Shown: in pieces, positions 43,464 to 57,139 of the stretch | How positions within the stretch are numbered: the stretch's first letter is position 1 | How the letters are laid out: the number at the start of each line of letters is the position of its first letter | NCBI GenBank assembly: GCA_022264855.1 | Contig: JABYQU010000064.1 | Span: 62,001-126,000 of the forward strand | Direction: 5' to 3' | DNA from: Lenzites betulinus | Lineage: Eukaryota; Basidiomycota; Agaricomycetes; Polyporales; Polyporaceae | Length of the DNA stretch: 64,000 nt | Notes under the pieces: generated by a model | Seen by the model: the letters and a program-made list of their open reading frames with translations, nothing else | Told to the model about the DNA's origin: nothing | The model's database searches: none | Translations under genes and position numbers: made by a program

Positions 43464-46400
43464 ATGCACTTTGGCCGTTCTCATTCGAGGAGCAAATCGC
43501 GCTCTCCTGCACCCCCTGCTAGTGTCGGCACTCCATCAGGTTCTCGTCCGCCGACGTTCTTTCCCCCATCCCACTATGCTGCTGCTGCTGGAATTTCATA
43601 TGGAGCCGACGTAGCACCGAGTGGATATCAGTATTCCATGGGCATTGACAATTCCTCAATGTCGTATCCCGCTCTAGATGAATCTTTCTCCTCGGGTCGA
43701 ACGCCCGCGCACACAGGAGCTGTTGGGCGATTGATTGGTAAATCATCAAGTGCGTGCTCATAAAGATCTAACTCTACCAGTACTAATTATGTCCAAGACA
43801 AAGACCTACGGGACAAACGTCAAAGCCAGCTGGGAGGCATTCCTCTTCTTGAAACGCATCTGCTGCCATCTCTTCGAGACACTATCGACAGGATGACACA
43901 ATCTCCACGGCCCTCACTTCAACAGAGCGAATCTGTTGGCTCAGAGCGTGTCGTGACCCATCACACTCCAAGTTCCCAAATCCCGCGATCAACCCCGGAA
44001 CCATCTTCATTCACCAACATCCCGCGCTTCCGCTCCGAAGCGTCTCCTATACCCAAGTCCGCCATGAAGTCCCCGGCACGCCGAGAAACAATGTCGAAGT
44101 TTAGCTCCAGCAACACGCCGGTACGGTCTATGACGTCTTCCAAATATTCCCCACGCACCGGCGATGTGGCTGGCGAGAGAGAAGAGAGATCGGACACAAT
44201 GGTTTGTGCGTAATAGTTGGCAATTGTTCGTTACTAATCAGCTTTCATTAGACACGACAAGGACAACCCACTGAGCGTTACAAGGGGTCCGCGAAGTCAG
44301 CTTCGCTTACATCTCATATGGCTCCAAGGACTCAAACCGCAATACCTAAGCGAAAACCCGATACGCGATCCAAATCCAATCCAACCACGCCTCAAAACAT
44401 TCCCCGACTATCTGTCTTTGCCACTCCACAGCCTGAACGACTCACAGGCTCCCCACTTCAGTATAGCTCACTTCCGAGACCAAAGCCCTCCAGAAAGGAC
44501 CATCTCTTCCTACACGACAGCGGGTCTGAGCTGGAACGCAGAGTTGGGCGCGCGCATTCACCTGGAAAGCTAGTGGTTGCGAACGCTGTGATCATACCTA
44601 GCTCCTCGGAGAGCGATCACGACGCGAAAAACCGTAACCGTCGCTCACAGTGGCTCAACCAAGACTCCTCTGTGCCATCGTCCGCACTGTCCCGCGCTCA
44701 CAACAGACATCCGTCTAAAGCTCAAGCGCACAGAGACGCCTGCATCATACCTTCTGCTCGTTCGCGAAGCAAACCTTCGATGGCTATAGGGCTGGGTCTG
44801 AAGGTAGACGAAGCGTTCGGCGCTCATAGCGGCCGATTTCCAATCGACGATGACAGCAGCGTGTATGATGTCCAATCGGATACCCACTCCCTCCTCATGG
44901 ACGAACCAGTCCTTGTACCAGCCACCGAAGACGATGATGCCAGCATTTACGACGACGAACCCCTTCGAGCAGATGGCTTTAACAGACGATCACCTGTCTC
45001 TCGTTCGCACAGTAGGCCGGAGAGCTGGAGACGCAGGGAAGCCCTTCTCGGCATCGTCGACAGCCTTCATCGCGACTACGGGGACGCCCATGACTTTGAC
45101 TTTGAGCAGTCTATATCCGAAAGCGGGAGTGGAAGGGGCAATATTCGTGGTCTCGCAATCGGCGGGTCTACAGAGTTACAGCACGGCTCGGCGACTAACT
45201 CAGTCTCGTTTCCTCGCACTTCGTTCCTAGCTGAGCAAGGACTTGTCTCTTCCGAATCCGAAGCCAGTCATAGTGACGACGAATCGACTTATTCAAATCA
45301 CGATGACTACGATATTCGGGAAGAACCTCCTGACAACTACGTGAATGCAAGACGGGAAGAGCAAAAATCTTTGGAGCCTATGCGGTCCTCTATCTCCTTG
45401 CGACAGAACCGAACGTCTTGGAAGAGAAATCCAAATTCGCTCGGTGTTCACGCGGCCATTCATGCGGTTCATCGTTCGCCCTCCCCTTCTAAGCAGTTGA
45501 GTGACCGCCGCCGTTCGATATCCCCGGCTCCACTGTCACCCCGTCCTAGCCAGCGTGTGGTATCTCCTGCACCGCCGTCTCCCCGACCCAGCCAGCGCCC
45601 TGTATCTCCTGTGCCTCCATCTCGTCCTAGTCAGCGCACCACCGACCAATCTATAGCATCTAGTAGATCTCCTCATGGCCGCTCTAAGTCGACCCATGAA
45701 CGCGCCACTACGTCCCGCCGAGACACAAACAGCAGCTCAGGATCCAAGAGAAGCTCCTCGCAACAACGGCAGACTGCCGACTCTGGTGCCCGATCTTCCC
45801 GGCTTCTATCATCCTCTCCTAGGCTGCCTTCTGGGAACGGTCTTCGCCCTCAGGACGACACTCGTGAACGGCTTGGCTTTGGTATTCCCGAATCGCTCTC
45901 GTATTCTGGCAACATCACGCCAGATGAGCCTATAGTCGATAAACGACCACCTCTCTCTCGTCTGGGCAGCGCGGCTTCTATGGCTCCTGGGATCTCTCGG
46001 GCTGACAGTGACCTTTCTGTGGTGGACGCTGGGTGGCAGGATCAAGTGCGAGTCAGCAAAGACCTAAGCAGGGGTGCGGCTGCTTTGTTCGACGCGCTCG
46101 CTACGACGACCTCGAGATCCAAAAACGCATCATATCGACCATCTAATGGTAACGATGAACAGGAAAAGACTCCTCTGGCCTATGCTAGTGCTTGGGATTC
46201 TCGGCTTACGTCTAGACAACCACCTGCTGCTGCTATCGGCGACTCTGATCACTATGCTATGCAGTCATCCTCCGCTGCGGCTTCTGTCTCCACTGCTTCT
46301 AGTCCTCCATCTGAGTACGAAGAACCTGCTAGCCCTCCATCCGAGCCTGAGTCGGAATATGAACAACTCTCTCCCCCTCAGGTCCTGGTGCACGAAGCTC

Positions 46401-48329
46401 TGAGTTCCTGGAGGTCTTCGCTGTCTACCGACGTCTACGGCTCTCTCAGTCGGCACTATGGTCCCACCGAGATGGAACGTCAGGAGCTCATCTACTCCCT
46501 CTCTGCTTCTGAAGATGCTTTCGTCAAGGCCGCCCGGCGCGTGATCCGCACGACGGTCCTCCCGCTACGTGCGCGCGAATCCCGCGCGTGGCTTCCGGAG
46601 CTCCCTACGGAAATCGCGCGGTTCTTTGACTGGCTGGAGGACATCGTCAATCTGCATGTCCTCATCTCGCGTGCGCTCTCCGCCGTGGGCGCCATATGGC
46701 AAGCGGGGTCGATCGTGCAGCGCGTGGCGGGCACTCTGAAGGGGTTTGTACCGCGCTTGGAAGTGTACATGCCGTACCTCGCGAAGTACGAAGGTGTGAG
46801 GGAGGCAGTACGCTGGCATATGGAGCGAGACGGAGGCGAGTTTAGTGAGTACTTGAGAATGAAGGAACGCGACCGGGCGGAAGGAGAGTGGTCTTTGGAG
46901 AAGCTGCTCGAGGAACCTGGGGCCAGGTTGAGAGGATATCTTGGCTTGTTTCAAGTACGTGTAACGATAGTTGAACGTCACCCTGAACTCGCTAATCGTA
47001 CCTGATGTCTTACAGCGGCTTCAAGAACTCACTCCTCGTGAACATCCGGATCACTTGGCCACGCTCTCTCTGTTGTACTCAGTTCGGACCGCCGTACGGG
47101 TCATGGAAGAAGTGAAGGCGCGCGAGGAGGAGTACGACTTCATCAAGGATCTGTCAGTGCGCATCGACGGTCTCCCTGGGTCTCCTTCGCTTGCTAGGCG
47201 TTCTCGGCGACTCCTCTGGTTTGGCCTCCTAGTGCAAACGGACTCCGCCCTCCAAATCAACGAGAGCTTCTCTTCAAGGTTTCCCTCTGACACAGTCGCG
47301 CACTCTCAGCGCAACCCGCAGGTTTCTCATCAACGAAACCGGGGCCGAGAGCAGGGGGAGCGGACGCAGTCCAAACTAGCTTCTGCCATACGGGACTGGA
47401 CGACCCGACGCTCGCGTGCGGGCTCGCTCAGCTCGACTGTCTCATCCTTGCTTTCGGTGCAGACATACGATTCGGCATCTACAGCTTCAAGTACGCCGAT
47501 GATAGCAACGCCGCGCTCTGATCAGTTCCCAGGTAGTCGCATCCCCGGACGAGCTGGCTCGAAGGGGTCAGCAAGATCGCCGCAGGTTTCGCGTGCGGCC
47601 CCAGCCATCCCGAAGGCGCAGCAGCTCCAGGACGTGCCGTTGAACGTCATGGTCTTCTCCGATCTCGTCGTCTTGGCGCTCCCGAGCTCCGCTGGTCGTA
47701 GTGGCGGAGCGCAGGAAGGGGAACAGGAGCAGCGCTCGCGTCTCGTGGATGGCATCGGACTCGCTAGGATTCTCGGAGTGTCGCAAGTCGGAGGTACGCA
47801 GTCACGTCGCTCTCTCCTTATCGACGAGATCCTGACTTCATTTCATGTAGATCGCGCTCTCCGCCTCAGCCTGATCCCCATCCCACCAGACCAGCTCGAC
47901 ACAGGCATCACCGTCGAGAACACCGCTCCTACTGATATTACGCTTTCCGTCCTGCCGTCCGAAGACTCCGCCCCCTCGCTGGAGGAGCTCGTGAAGGCTC
48001 TGCGCAAGTGCCACCATCACACAGTGCGCGGGCTATCCTACCCGTCGCTGCCCACGGTGGTCACGGACGACCTCGAGCTCGACACCCGCCAAACTCTTGT
48101 TGGCATCTTGTCCGCAGGCCTGCCCCTCCCGAAGAGCCCGTCGATGCAGTTCGACGAGGCCTCCCAGGGCGGCATCCAACAGCGGGGGGAAAAGGGGGCG
48201 GAAGAAGACAAGACGCTCGGGGAGAGGGAGGAGCGTGGCTGGTGGACGCTCAGATTCCAGCAGGTGTTGAGGGAGTTGCAGAGGGAGGAGGTTCCTGTTT
48301 CGCTCGCAGGTCAGTGGGCGGCGACGTAG
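43464..48329 (+). CDS. Rho guanine nucleotide exchange factor (DH-PH), large
   Basis: A Dbl-family activator of Rho-type GTPases controlling polarity and actin. Exons 43464-43737, 43798-44201, 44252-46954, 47016-47793 and 47851-48329 close to 1545 residues. Intron 1 (60 bases) carries a TACTAAT branch site and removes an in-frame stop. The first 960 residues are Ser/Pro/Arg-rich and disordered, with a Pro-rich repeat (SPAPLSPRPSQRVVSPAPPS). The DH domain runs from about 967 (MERQELIYSLSASEDAFVKA) through LEDIVNLHVLISRALSAVG and FVPRLEVYMPYLAKYEGV. A PH-like part follows, split by low complexity (RRLLWFGLLVQTDSA near 1190 and PLNVMVFSDLVVLAL near 1334). The last intron (57 bases) lacks a stop and keeps frame, so it could be missed. 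Specific GTPase unknown. Confidence 0.85.
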
Positions 48330-48490
48330 ATTGTGTTTCGATATCTTTGTCGATGTGCCCCCTTTTGATGTCTGCCATGTCCCGTATAAGTACCCGGTAT
48401 CCCTGCATAATCTCTCGTATTCGTACAGCATGGAAATAATTCTGATACTTGTGTTTCCAATCGCTCTACCGAGCACTAGTACTGATACAC

Positions 48491-49620
48491 TTACACCTTC
48501 GACTTGATCCACTCCGCAACATGCACGGCCCACTCCTCGCCCTCGCCCGTGGACGGCGCCAGGGTGAGGCTAATGTGGTTATGGCCCACTGCCTCCTCAA
48601 ACCTAACGTTCTTCCCCAGCCGCCCCTCGAGCACCTTCACGAGCTCCGCGCTCTGTTCCTTCAGCCGCGGCGGGTCGCTCTCGCTCACCAGCACGAAAAA
48701 GTCCGGGAAGCCGCGCACGAGTGCCTCGTCCGCGTTCTGCGCGAGCGTCACGGGCGCGAGCGCGAACGCGGCCTCTTGCGAGCCGTACAGGTCCTCGAGG
48801 ACGCCCGGGCGCGCGATGGGCGCCGCGAAGTCGGGCTTGAACATGCCGCCCAGCGGGATGAGCCCGCGCGTCGCCGCGCGCACGGGGGATGTAAGCGGGA
48901 GCGAGGACGGGAGGAGGAACAGCGAGGTGATGAGGCACCCGCCGGCGGAGTGGCCCATGAGGAACACGTCGGGGCTCGAGAGCGCGAGGGGCGCGGAGGG
49001 CGGCGAGGTGGCGACGGCGACGGCGGCGGTGTTCGAGAGGAACCAGGCGACCGCGTCGCGCACGTCCTCGGCGGGCCCGGGGAACTTCGCGTCGGGCACG
49101 AGGCGGTAGTCCGGGATGACCGTCACGATGCTGCGGGCCGAAGTCAATATTGTCATGCTGCGATAGGCTGGAAAGCTGCTCACCCTCGTTTAGCGAAGAA
49201 AGCTCCGACGTTCGCGTACGCAAGATCGAGAGGCGGATCGTAGGTGCGAGCGCCACTAGAGAAGCCTCCGCCGTATACGTAGAACAGCACAGGAGTCGAG
49301 CCTCCGGAGACAGCATCCGTAGGAGGATAGTACACATCGAGCTGTGCAAAGTGAGTTCGCCCGTCGATCGCCTCCAACGATTGCGCTCGCAACATACATT
49401 GTGTCTTTCTGTCTCGCCATAGCGGAACGTCTTCCGAGTGACACTTTCGATTTCGGCACGACGACCCTCCAAGACCTTGGCGAATGCTGCCTGAGCTATG
49501 CAAGGAAAGTAGTGCCTTAGTACTTTGTCTCATGAAGATCTGGTGTCGCAATCGCTTCCACTCACTTGGCCCCAGCACAATCCCGATTTCAGTATCCTTG
49601 ATAGAAGCTACGACGTCCAT
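48491..49620 (-). CDS. Alpha/beta hydrolase-3 family esterase
   Basis: A soluble esterase or lipase of the hormone-sensitive-lipase-like group. Exons 49620-49566, 49495-49398, 49341-49184 and 49130-48491 close to 316 residues. The oxyanion region is YVYGGGFSSG (72-81), with Tyr in place of the common first His of HGGG. Nucleophile Ser165 sits in MGHSAGGC, acid Asp256 in VSESDPPR, and His289 in GHNHISL. VIPDYRLVPDAKFPGPAEDV is the typical segment after the oxyanion loop. No signal peptide, so probably intracellular. The gene converges on the RhoGEF gene with 161 bases between the stops. Substrate unknown. Confidence 0.92.
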
Positions 49621-50631
49621 GCTGATCACAGAGTGAAACAGAGAGTGTGGGGGAGCAGCGCTGAGAATGTGAAGGCCCCCAGCACCGAGAGCTTGTCCTT
49701 TTCATGCCTGATGGGCTTAGCTACCTGAGACTCGAGGTCATGAGGTTGTAAGCCAGTTCCCACCATATGAGATCCAGATTACAGGAGATGACTGTGTTGG
49801 TCCGATAGTCGGCCGCAGTGGGCCGGTACTGACGTAGATTGCCGGATGAGATGGAAAGCAGCGTACCAATCAGCTGAAGCTTGAAGTTGCAGGAAATGAG
49901 GGGGCATCTCTGACGGTAAGCAAAACTGCGAAATCATTCATGCGCGCTGCTGGCTAGAACACGTAGAGCAGGTGTTCCATTGGTGATTGGTGCCCGTCCT
50001 ACGGAAGAGCTGGATGATACAAGCTCTAGAGTTGAAGGGGCTCTCAAACGAAGTTCTTTTCGCTCATGAGTGGGGGAGGGCCTGGTGAAGGCGGAGGTAA
50101 CAGGACGTAAAGGAGCTCAGACAGTGTGGGTGTCGCATCGCAGCGTAGCATAGTCAAAGCAGATGCAGTGACAAGAGACGCTGCTCCAGAGCATCATAAA
50201 GCATCACGTTGCACAATATGCTCATCCTGATATATCGTTCAGCAGTTGACATAAACATGACATTACTCGTCTGACTGTGTGCGGAACCAGCTCACCATCA
50301 TGGCCAAATTACAACCTTGGGCTCCAGCAGTTCTGATCATCGTCAGAGCAAGCTTACATTCACATCACTGTCAAAAGACGTCACCCTCTCGTGTGGCAGG
50401 TTTAAGTAGGCATTACGAGGCAAGTCAGAGGAAAGAAACCAGGCAGAGAGACTTCCAGCTTCAAGGCTCCAAGTTGAGCGGGAACCGGAAGGGAAATCTC
50501 TGGCGCGTTATATGTCGTCACGGGGGTCACCGTACGGGCGCTTGTTCCGCCTCAGGGCGCTCCGAGGCGGACGGTACAAGGATCGTTGTCCGACGTCCAA
50601 CTTGTACCATTACGACCACTGTCTCCTCACG
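49621..50631. other. Intergenic between divergent genes, nothing recognised
   Basis: Holds the promoters of the esterase (minus) and CFIm25 (plus). The 159-codon frame at 50279-50758 overlaps true CFIm25 exons in another frame and is not supported. Confidence 0.5.
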
Positions 50632-51677
<1,046 letters not shown>

Positions 51678-53339
51678 AGCCCTCGAGACTCGCGATTCCC
51701 TCGCTTTCCACTCTCATAGCCCGACACCTAATGGCCGTATCCTGCATTCTTGTCCCCGGTTCCCTTCGTCGTGAATAGACCCTGGTTTCGTTGTATTCTT
51801 TGATGTTACCTCCTCGAGCTTTCCCTGTATTGCACGCTTTGCACATGCATGATTACGGCGAGGAATGAGTAGTTTGAGGCAGCTTGGTATCTCGTCAGCT
51901 CGAATGAGCAAATCTACAACAAAAATATGATGCGCCATGAAGCTAATGGGCGCTTGCGCTCGTCAAAGTTGTCACTACTCCATCATCTCGTCGTAGTCTT
52001 TCACACTGCACCTTCTCTACATGACTTCCCAGGAGTTTCTTCACTACGGCTCTATTTGGAGGCTGTATACGCTCGATATACTGTGTCTCGACTAATCGCA
52101 TGCCTGTGCCAAGCTCACGAGCAAGGAATGCTTCCTGATCCTAATGTGATTATGAAGCTTTGAAGAGTTAAGTTTGCCTCTCGCCCTGACGATGATTTCA
52201 AACTGTTTGTCGGGTCGTATGGTTTCGAACGGGCGGTGAGTTGTTTCGCACATATCTATACTTGAGCTTTGAATGTCATGCTAACGTCAACTGTTGGACG
52301 CTCGGCCAGGGCGAGCATCAGTGACTTGATGCTTTGGAGACATGCCTCGAAACCGTGCTTCTTGTTTTGCGACCGTCTTTGACTGCGCCGGGTCCCGCCA
52401 TGCCCTCAGCGCGGGCATCGCATTCGCTAGGGGTGGGAGCTGGGATAGCCTCGAAGAGCGCTGGGGCTTATTCGAGAATCGAGACTCCGGGAGCGTTCTG
52501 GCGCACCGCAAAACGGCCCAAGGCAGAAGATGCGTGAAGAATATTTCTTTGACCCGTTACTCAAATGACGAGGAAAGTCATCGATCACCCCCACGAATAC
52601 GCAAAGTCTACCCACTGACCTCTCTGCACGCCTTTCGGGTCTCAAGGATTCTGCGATTTTGCCGAAAAGAGCCATGCTCTGCCTATGTCTGTCTAACGGC
52701 TCCTACTTGTCCTTTCTGAGCACGTGCAACCTGACAGGAAGCCCAGATATAACTGCAGCGCCCTCCCGTAGCTGACTCACAGCAACAATCTGCTGACTGA
52801 CAGATGAGGTCTGCATGTCGTCCTTCCCAGCAGTTCCTTTATCCCACCCTCACCACCCCGCAGCGAGGGCGTGTGTCTTTTCCCTCTCAGGCTCCCTCGG
52901 TCTCTCTGGGAACAACTCTCTGCCGTGATTCGCTCCTGTCTCGAGCCCTTGTGCGGCTGCATTATCCCACCAAGCCCCGTCGCGCTCGCACTACGCCTGT
53001 CAGACGATACCATCGTGCGTCCTTATTCACAGTTCGCTTCCTCCCGTTGCTGCGGCTCCAAATTGGTCCCGCGACCATATCAGCGCGCGTAGTCTGCTTT
53101 GCACACGGGCGACTCACCCGTCACGACGAGAAACTCCGCGGTCGCTGGACATAGCTCGGCATCGCGCCGGCGGCGACAACTGAATACAGTTACCCTCCAC
53201 ATCGCGGGTACCGTACGCCCACACGGGCAAGTTGCAACGACCGCAATTCGCATAGCCGCCGTCCGGCGCCTCGGGCGTGTCCATATTCCCTGAGAGGACT
53301 GCGCCTGATCTCCTCTTTCCGTTCTCTTTCGTTCTGCAG
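51678..53339. other. Intergenic, nothing firm
   Basis: 1.66 kb with open frames of 80-125 codons on both strands (for example 52342-52719 plus) but no splice pattern or recognised motif. Confidence 0.5.
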
Positions 53340-53816
53340 CTGGTCTCCTTGTTCCTCTGCCTCGATGTCCTCGACGCCGTCCTCCCCGTCGTCGTCCCTG
53401 CCTGCGTTGAGCTCGAGTTCGGCGGTCTCTGGAACGTCAGGCGGCCAAATTCCCCCGGGTACAACGCCCGCGTTGACGTCATCGGCGTCCTTGTACTGTA
53501 CGTCTGTCCTCTGTCGTACGATGCTGTCGCCTCGTTGCTGAGTGGAGACTTTTTCTGTTCGCAGTATACACCTTTCTAGGTGAGTGACACTGCTTTCGTT
53601 TGCAATCTCTCCATCGCGAGTCGGACAGGTGGGCGTTGGTCCTCGGAATTTGAGAGGCGCAGGCCGAGGCTGGGCCGGTCCGGGCGAATCGGGTGTGTCC
53701 GGTGCGTATTCCTACGACGGCGAGTGGTCGGGGCGGCAGCATGCGCTAGGCAGACCTCGATTGCGCGACTGCGTACGGGGCTCGAGCATCTCGACGCCGT
53801 CGTTGTCACCTTTTGA
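53340..53816 (+). CDS. Possible small spliced gene, fragmentary
   Basis: Intron-like sites chain well: acceptor at 53339, exon 53340-53497, intron 53498-53564 (67 bases), a 15-base exon 53565-53579, intron 53580-53628 (49 bases), then an exon to a stop at 53816. The product starts within a Ser/Pro-rich stretch (SMSSTPSSPSSSLPALSSSS, then GTTPALTSSASLYLYTFLG) and becomes Arg-rich. No upstream exon or start is certain. It may be the broken relative of the neighbouring membrane protein or an alternative first part of it. Function unknown. Confidence 0.3.
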
Positions 53817-55022
53817 GATGCGGGGTGCATATACATATTCGCGAAACGCACCCTCGCGCCTTCTTTCCCGTCCTCAATGACCGTACGCGAACGTGTCGTG
53901 CTACCACCCCGCCGTTCTTACCCTCGTCCCCGCTTACGAACCCCGTCACGGCTGCTGCTACGTCCCCGTCCACGCCCACGCCTGTGCTCACGCCTACACT
54001 CACGAATGCACCCACACCTACGCTCACGTTGATACCCACGTTCTCACCTCGCGTCATGAACACCATTTCGACCGTCTCTGAATCCATTCTCATCGCAGCT
54101 ACGCTTGTCCTCCTCCTGGTCGTCTCCGCCACGATCATTGCACGCTCGTATGTCCTCCGACGGAGACACCGTGCGCTCATCGCGGAGGCCATCGCGAACG
54201 GAACTTTCGTTCCGCCCGTGCGCGTCCGTGTTGGGAGAAAGCCGAAGATGTATCAAGTCTCGTTAATCAATGAGGTGGATGAAGAGGTTGTCCCAACAGG
54301 AGAGAAGGCGGGAGGCAGGCCCTCCCTGATCGAGAAAGAGAAGAGGCGAGCGACGGTGTGGGATGGGCTTGCGGTCGAGTGGAATAAGATGATGGTGCGT
54401 ACCTCCGTCCGACAGGGCCTTCTTATACGGATACACCTGACGAGGTGTGCCCGGTGTGTAGCCGGTGTCGGGCAGGTTATTGAGACCCCCGCACCCACCA
54501 TCCGATACCCCATCACCACCTTCCCCTTCACCCACACCTCCGCCTCGATCCTGTTTCTGGCCATTACGTTGGCCGGGCAGAGGGCACCGGCAACCCCCTC
54601 CGCCCACCTCTGCGCCCGCGTCCTCCCGTCCCTCAAATCCTCAATCACAACCACAATCACCACGACCGTCAGCCGACCCACGACCTTCCTCCACGACCAT
54701 GCGCGTCCTCAGCCCCGACCTCTCGGAGAAGACCGCGCGCACGCCAACGCCGACCGCGGCGCCCAATACCGTGCCCACACCCGCAGACGACCACGTGCGC
54801 GTCGCAGTGCTGATCAGCATGCCCTTCGCGATGTCGATGGCGGCGAAGAAGGCGAGCGAGTACGGCCACAGCGCGCCCGAGCTGCCGTACATGGAGTTCG
54901 GTGTGTGCGAAGTGTCACTCGAGCGGCCGTTCGACGCCCCTGCGAACGCTCCACTGCCGCTGTCTACCACAGATACAACGACGAACGCTAGTGCGGGGGC
55001 ACAGACCGGGACCCCTTATTAG
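53813..55022 (+). CDS. Single-pass membrane protein, basidiomycete-specific, function unknown
   Basis: Two exons, 53813-54394 and 54462-55022, phase 0, up to 380 residues; an internal start at 54057 (MNTISTVSES) would give 298. A Thr/Pro-rich outer part (TPTPVLTPTLTNAPTPTLTL) precedes one membrane helix (ILIAATLVLLLVVSATIIA) and a basic stop-transfer patch, YVLRRRHRALIAEAIANGTF. The cytosolic part has VPPVRVRVGRKPKMY, a Pro/Ser-rich linker, and a conserved-looking end, VRVAVLISMP then ELPYMEFGVCEV. I recall similar uncharacterised proteins in polypores. Joining exon 2 at 54462 (PVSGRLLRPP) rather than at 54479 keeps the frame open to the conserved C-terminus. A sensor or adaptor role is guesswork. 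Confidence 0.65.
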
Positions 55023-55752
55023 TGCATGTGCCAGAACGTGGACTTGAGCTGTTTTGGGCGCCATCACGCGCTCTGGGTGTTCTTGTGAGGTAACTGTTGT
55101 AATATATGGACAGTTGGTTGACGCTCTTTGTGCTGCGGCTGTGGTATGCCGTGCGCTATGCGGTATGCGCACTCGGAGAGGGTAAGTACAGCTTTGATTC
55201 GGCTTGAAGCTGAAGGAAATTTCTTCTCCTTTGGTTTTGGTATCTTTCTACGCAGCCTGCGCGGCACGAAGACATGCTCACTACGCGTGGCATTAGGAGA
55301 CCTCCCACGTTTACGGATCGCGGAACCGGAAGCCGTCACAGGGTGGAAGCCAGCCCACAGCGGCGTGTTTTCCCAGACCTCGTGTCGAGACGAAACATTC
55401 GTGGCATATCGGCACTGACAACCCTCACACCCCTGCCATCGGAGTGACCAAGCTGTGCGTTATATCCATGTCTACCACCACGCGCGCCGTTCGGGGCGTG
55501 CTTCGCAGGGGAGCCTCCTGCGAAGCGTGCCCCGCACTCCTATGGCCGCCCGCTCCTCGTGCCCGACAGCGGAGGACCGTGAGTCCATCAGCCGCGGGCA
55601 CGCGGAGGACGCCAGCTTGACGAAGGCACCGCCTCAACTGGCGGAGGCAGCGTGTTCGACCGCAATATGTGGCCAGCAGAGTGCACCTTCCGCTCGCCAC
55701 TATCTCTGATGGGTCCCCCGTCTCTCTGAACGATTCCACAACACCCACCGCG
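55023..55752. other. Intergenic, nothing recognised
   Basis: Promoter of the coiled-coil membrane protein and 3' flank of the previous gene. No supported gene. Confidence 0.5.
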
Positions 55753-57139
55753 ATGGCGCCGTCCTCACCCTTCTCCCTCACGAACATTGTCTGGGGTCTT
55801 GCGTTGCTCTTCACAACCATCACCTACACGAACGCGATCACGCGCGGCCTGCGGGAGCAGAACGCGGAGCTGCAGAGGGAGAAGGAGCGGGAACGCGCCG
55901 AGCGCGAGCGGCTCACGACACAAGTCACTGCGGAGCGCAGGCGCGCCGCGAAGCTGGAGGAGGAGAAGCGCGGCGAGGTGGAGTTTTGGTCGCGGGTAGA
56001 CGGCCTCGCGCGGGAGGAGCTCAGCAGGAAGCAGCAGGCGTCGCGGAAGAAGGACGCGGAGCTGGTGGCGCAGCGCGAGCAGATCCGCGATTTGGAGAAC
56101 AATCTCCGGCGGACGCGAGAGCTCCGCTGCAGCTCGTCCGAGGTGCCAAACGGAGGGCCCGTGGTGCCTGATGAAGCCACGAGCGCACAACAGGAACTGC
56201 AGGCTACGACCCCCGTGTTCGACGAAGCCATCCTGCACATGGTCCGGACGCTTAACCTCGAGATCTCCGAGGTCGCGACGCAGGTCACTAATGCATTCCA
56301 TGTGGCAGAAGCGCCGGCACCGGAGAGGGTCGCCCTGGCGTTTGACCGCGCCCGGGAGGCCATGGGACCCGTCATGGCCGAGCTCTTGGAGACAATTCAG
56401 CACCAGGACGACCCTCTTCTCATCGACATCGCGCTCAAAGCAGACATGGTCGGCTTCGCAGCCGAGATCATCTCGGCCTGGGATTTTCAACACCAGAGCA
56501 GGTCGGCCTTCACTGGGGTGTACAAGCAGATGCTGCGCTCAGGTGAGGGAGCTGTTAGGCCTCGGCGTGAGTCGGCTAACTGGATTACCCTCCACAGAGC
56601 CCCAAGCCGTTGCCGGCCAATGGCGCTCCCAGGCGCAGAAGTACTCGAAACAGCGCCTCTACGCTGGGCGCGACCTCGCGGCCGGCTTTTCGCAGCAGCT
56701 CGCGGAGCGCATTGCAGACCTTCTCATCGTTGCCGGCGCATCCTCGACCATGGAGGAGATCCACGCCGCGTACGAGCAGCACCTGCTGACGATTGTGCGC
56801 ACTGCGCTCGACCTGCAGCGTATCATAGGCGAGGAGGTCGTCGCGTGCGACTACGAGGTGCTCATCGTGCACTTTGACACGGTCTTTGACGCGGAACAGA
56901 TGGACGACATTTACGGGGCGGAGGTGGGGACGGCGGGCCCGCCGGGGATGGTCCCGCGGGTTCTGTCGACAGCGGACCTCGGGCTCAGCAGGACGGTGAA
57001 GGTCGCGGACTCGGCGGAAGGTGACGTCGAGGTGACGATGCTCCTCAAGCCAAAGGTCGTGTTGGACACCATCGTGTACGAGCTCGGACTGGTGGACGAT
57101 GAGGACGCGAACCCGGCAGCTGCTGACACTTCAGCTTGA
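55753..57139 (+). CDS. Membrane-anchored coiled-coil protein, function unknown
   Basis: Exons 55753-56542 and 56598-57139 close to 443 residues. One N-terminal membrane helix (about 7-26, SLTNIVWGLALLFTTITYTN) is followed by a strong coiled coil of about 100 residues (REQNAELQREKERERAERER onward, Glu/Arg rich). A globular helical part follows (about 170-400: DEAILHMVRTLNLEISEVAT, then ALKADMVGFAAEIISAWDF and YSKQRLYAGRDLAAGFSQQL), and an acidic C-terminus. The start at 55753 is the first ATG of the frame. Topology suggests a short outer tip with most of the protein in the cytosol, perhaps on an organelle. I do not recognise the globular domain; similar proteins seem restricted to basidiomycetes. 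Confidence 0.8.

Noticed and set aside
48449..49243. 264-codon Arg/Glu-rich plus-strand frame
   Set aside because: Antisense to the esterase gene, with repetitive charged composition typical of shadows of GC-rich coding exons.
48603..49472. 289-codon minus-strand frame
   Set aside because: It merges parts of the esterase exons in the wrong frame; the spliced model in the other frames carries all catalytic motifs.
55765..56493. 242-codon minus-strand frame
   Set aside because: Antisense to the coiled-coil exon; Leu/Arg repeats are the complement of GAG/GCG codons.
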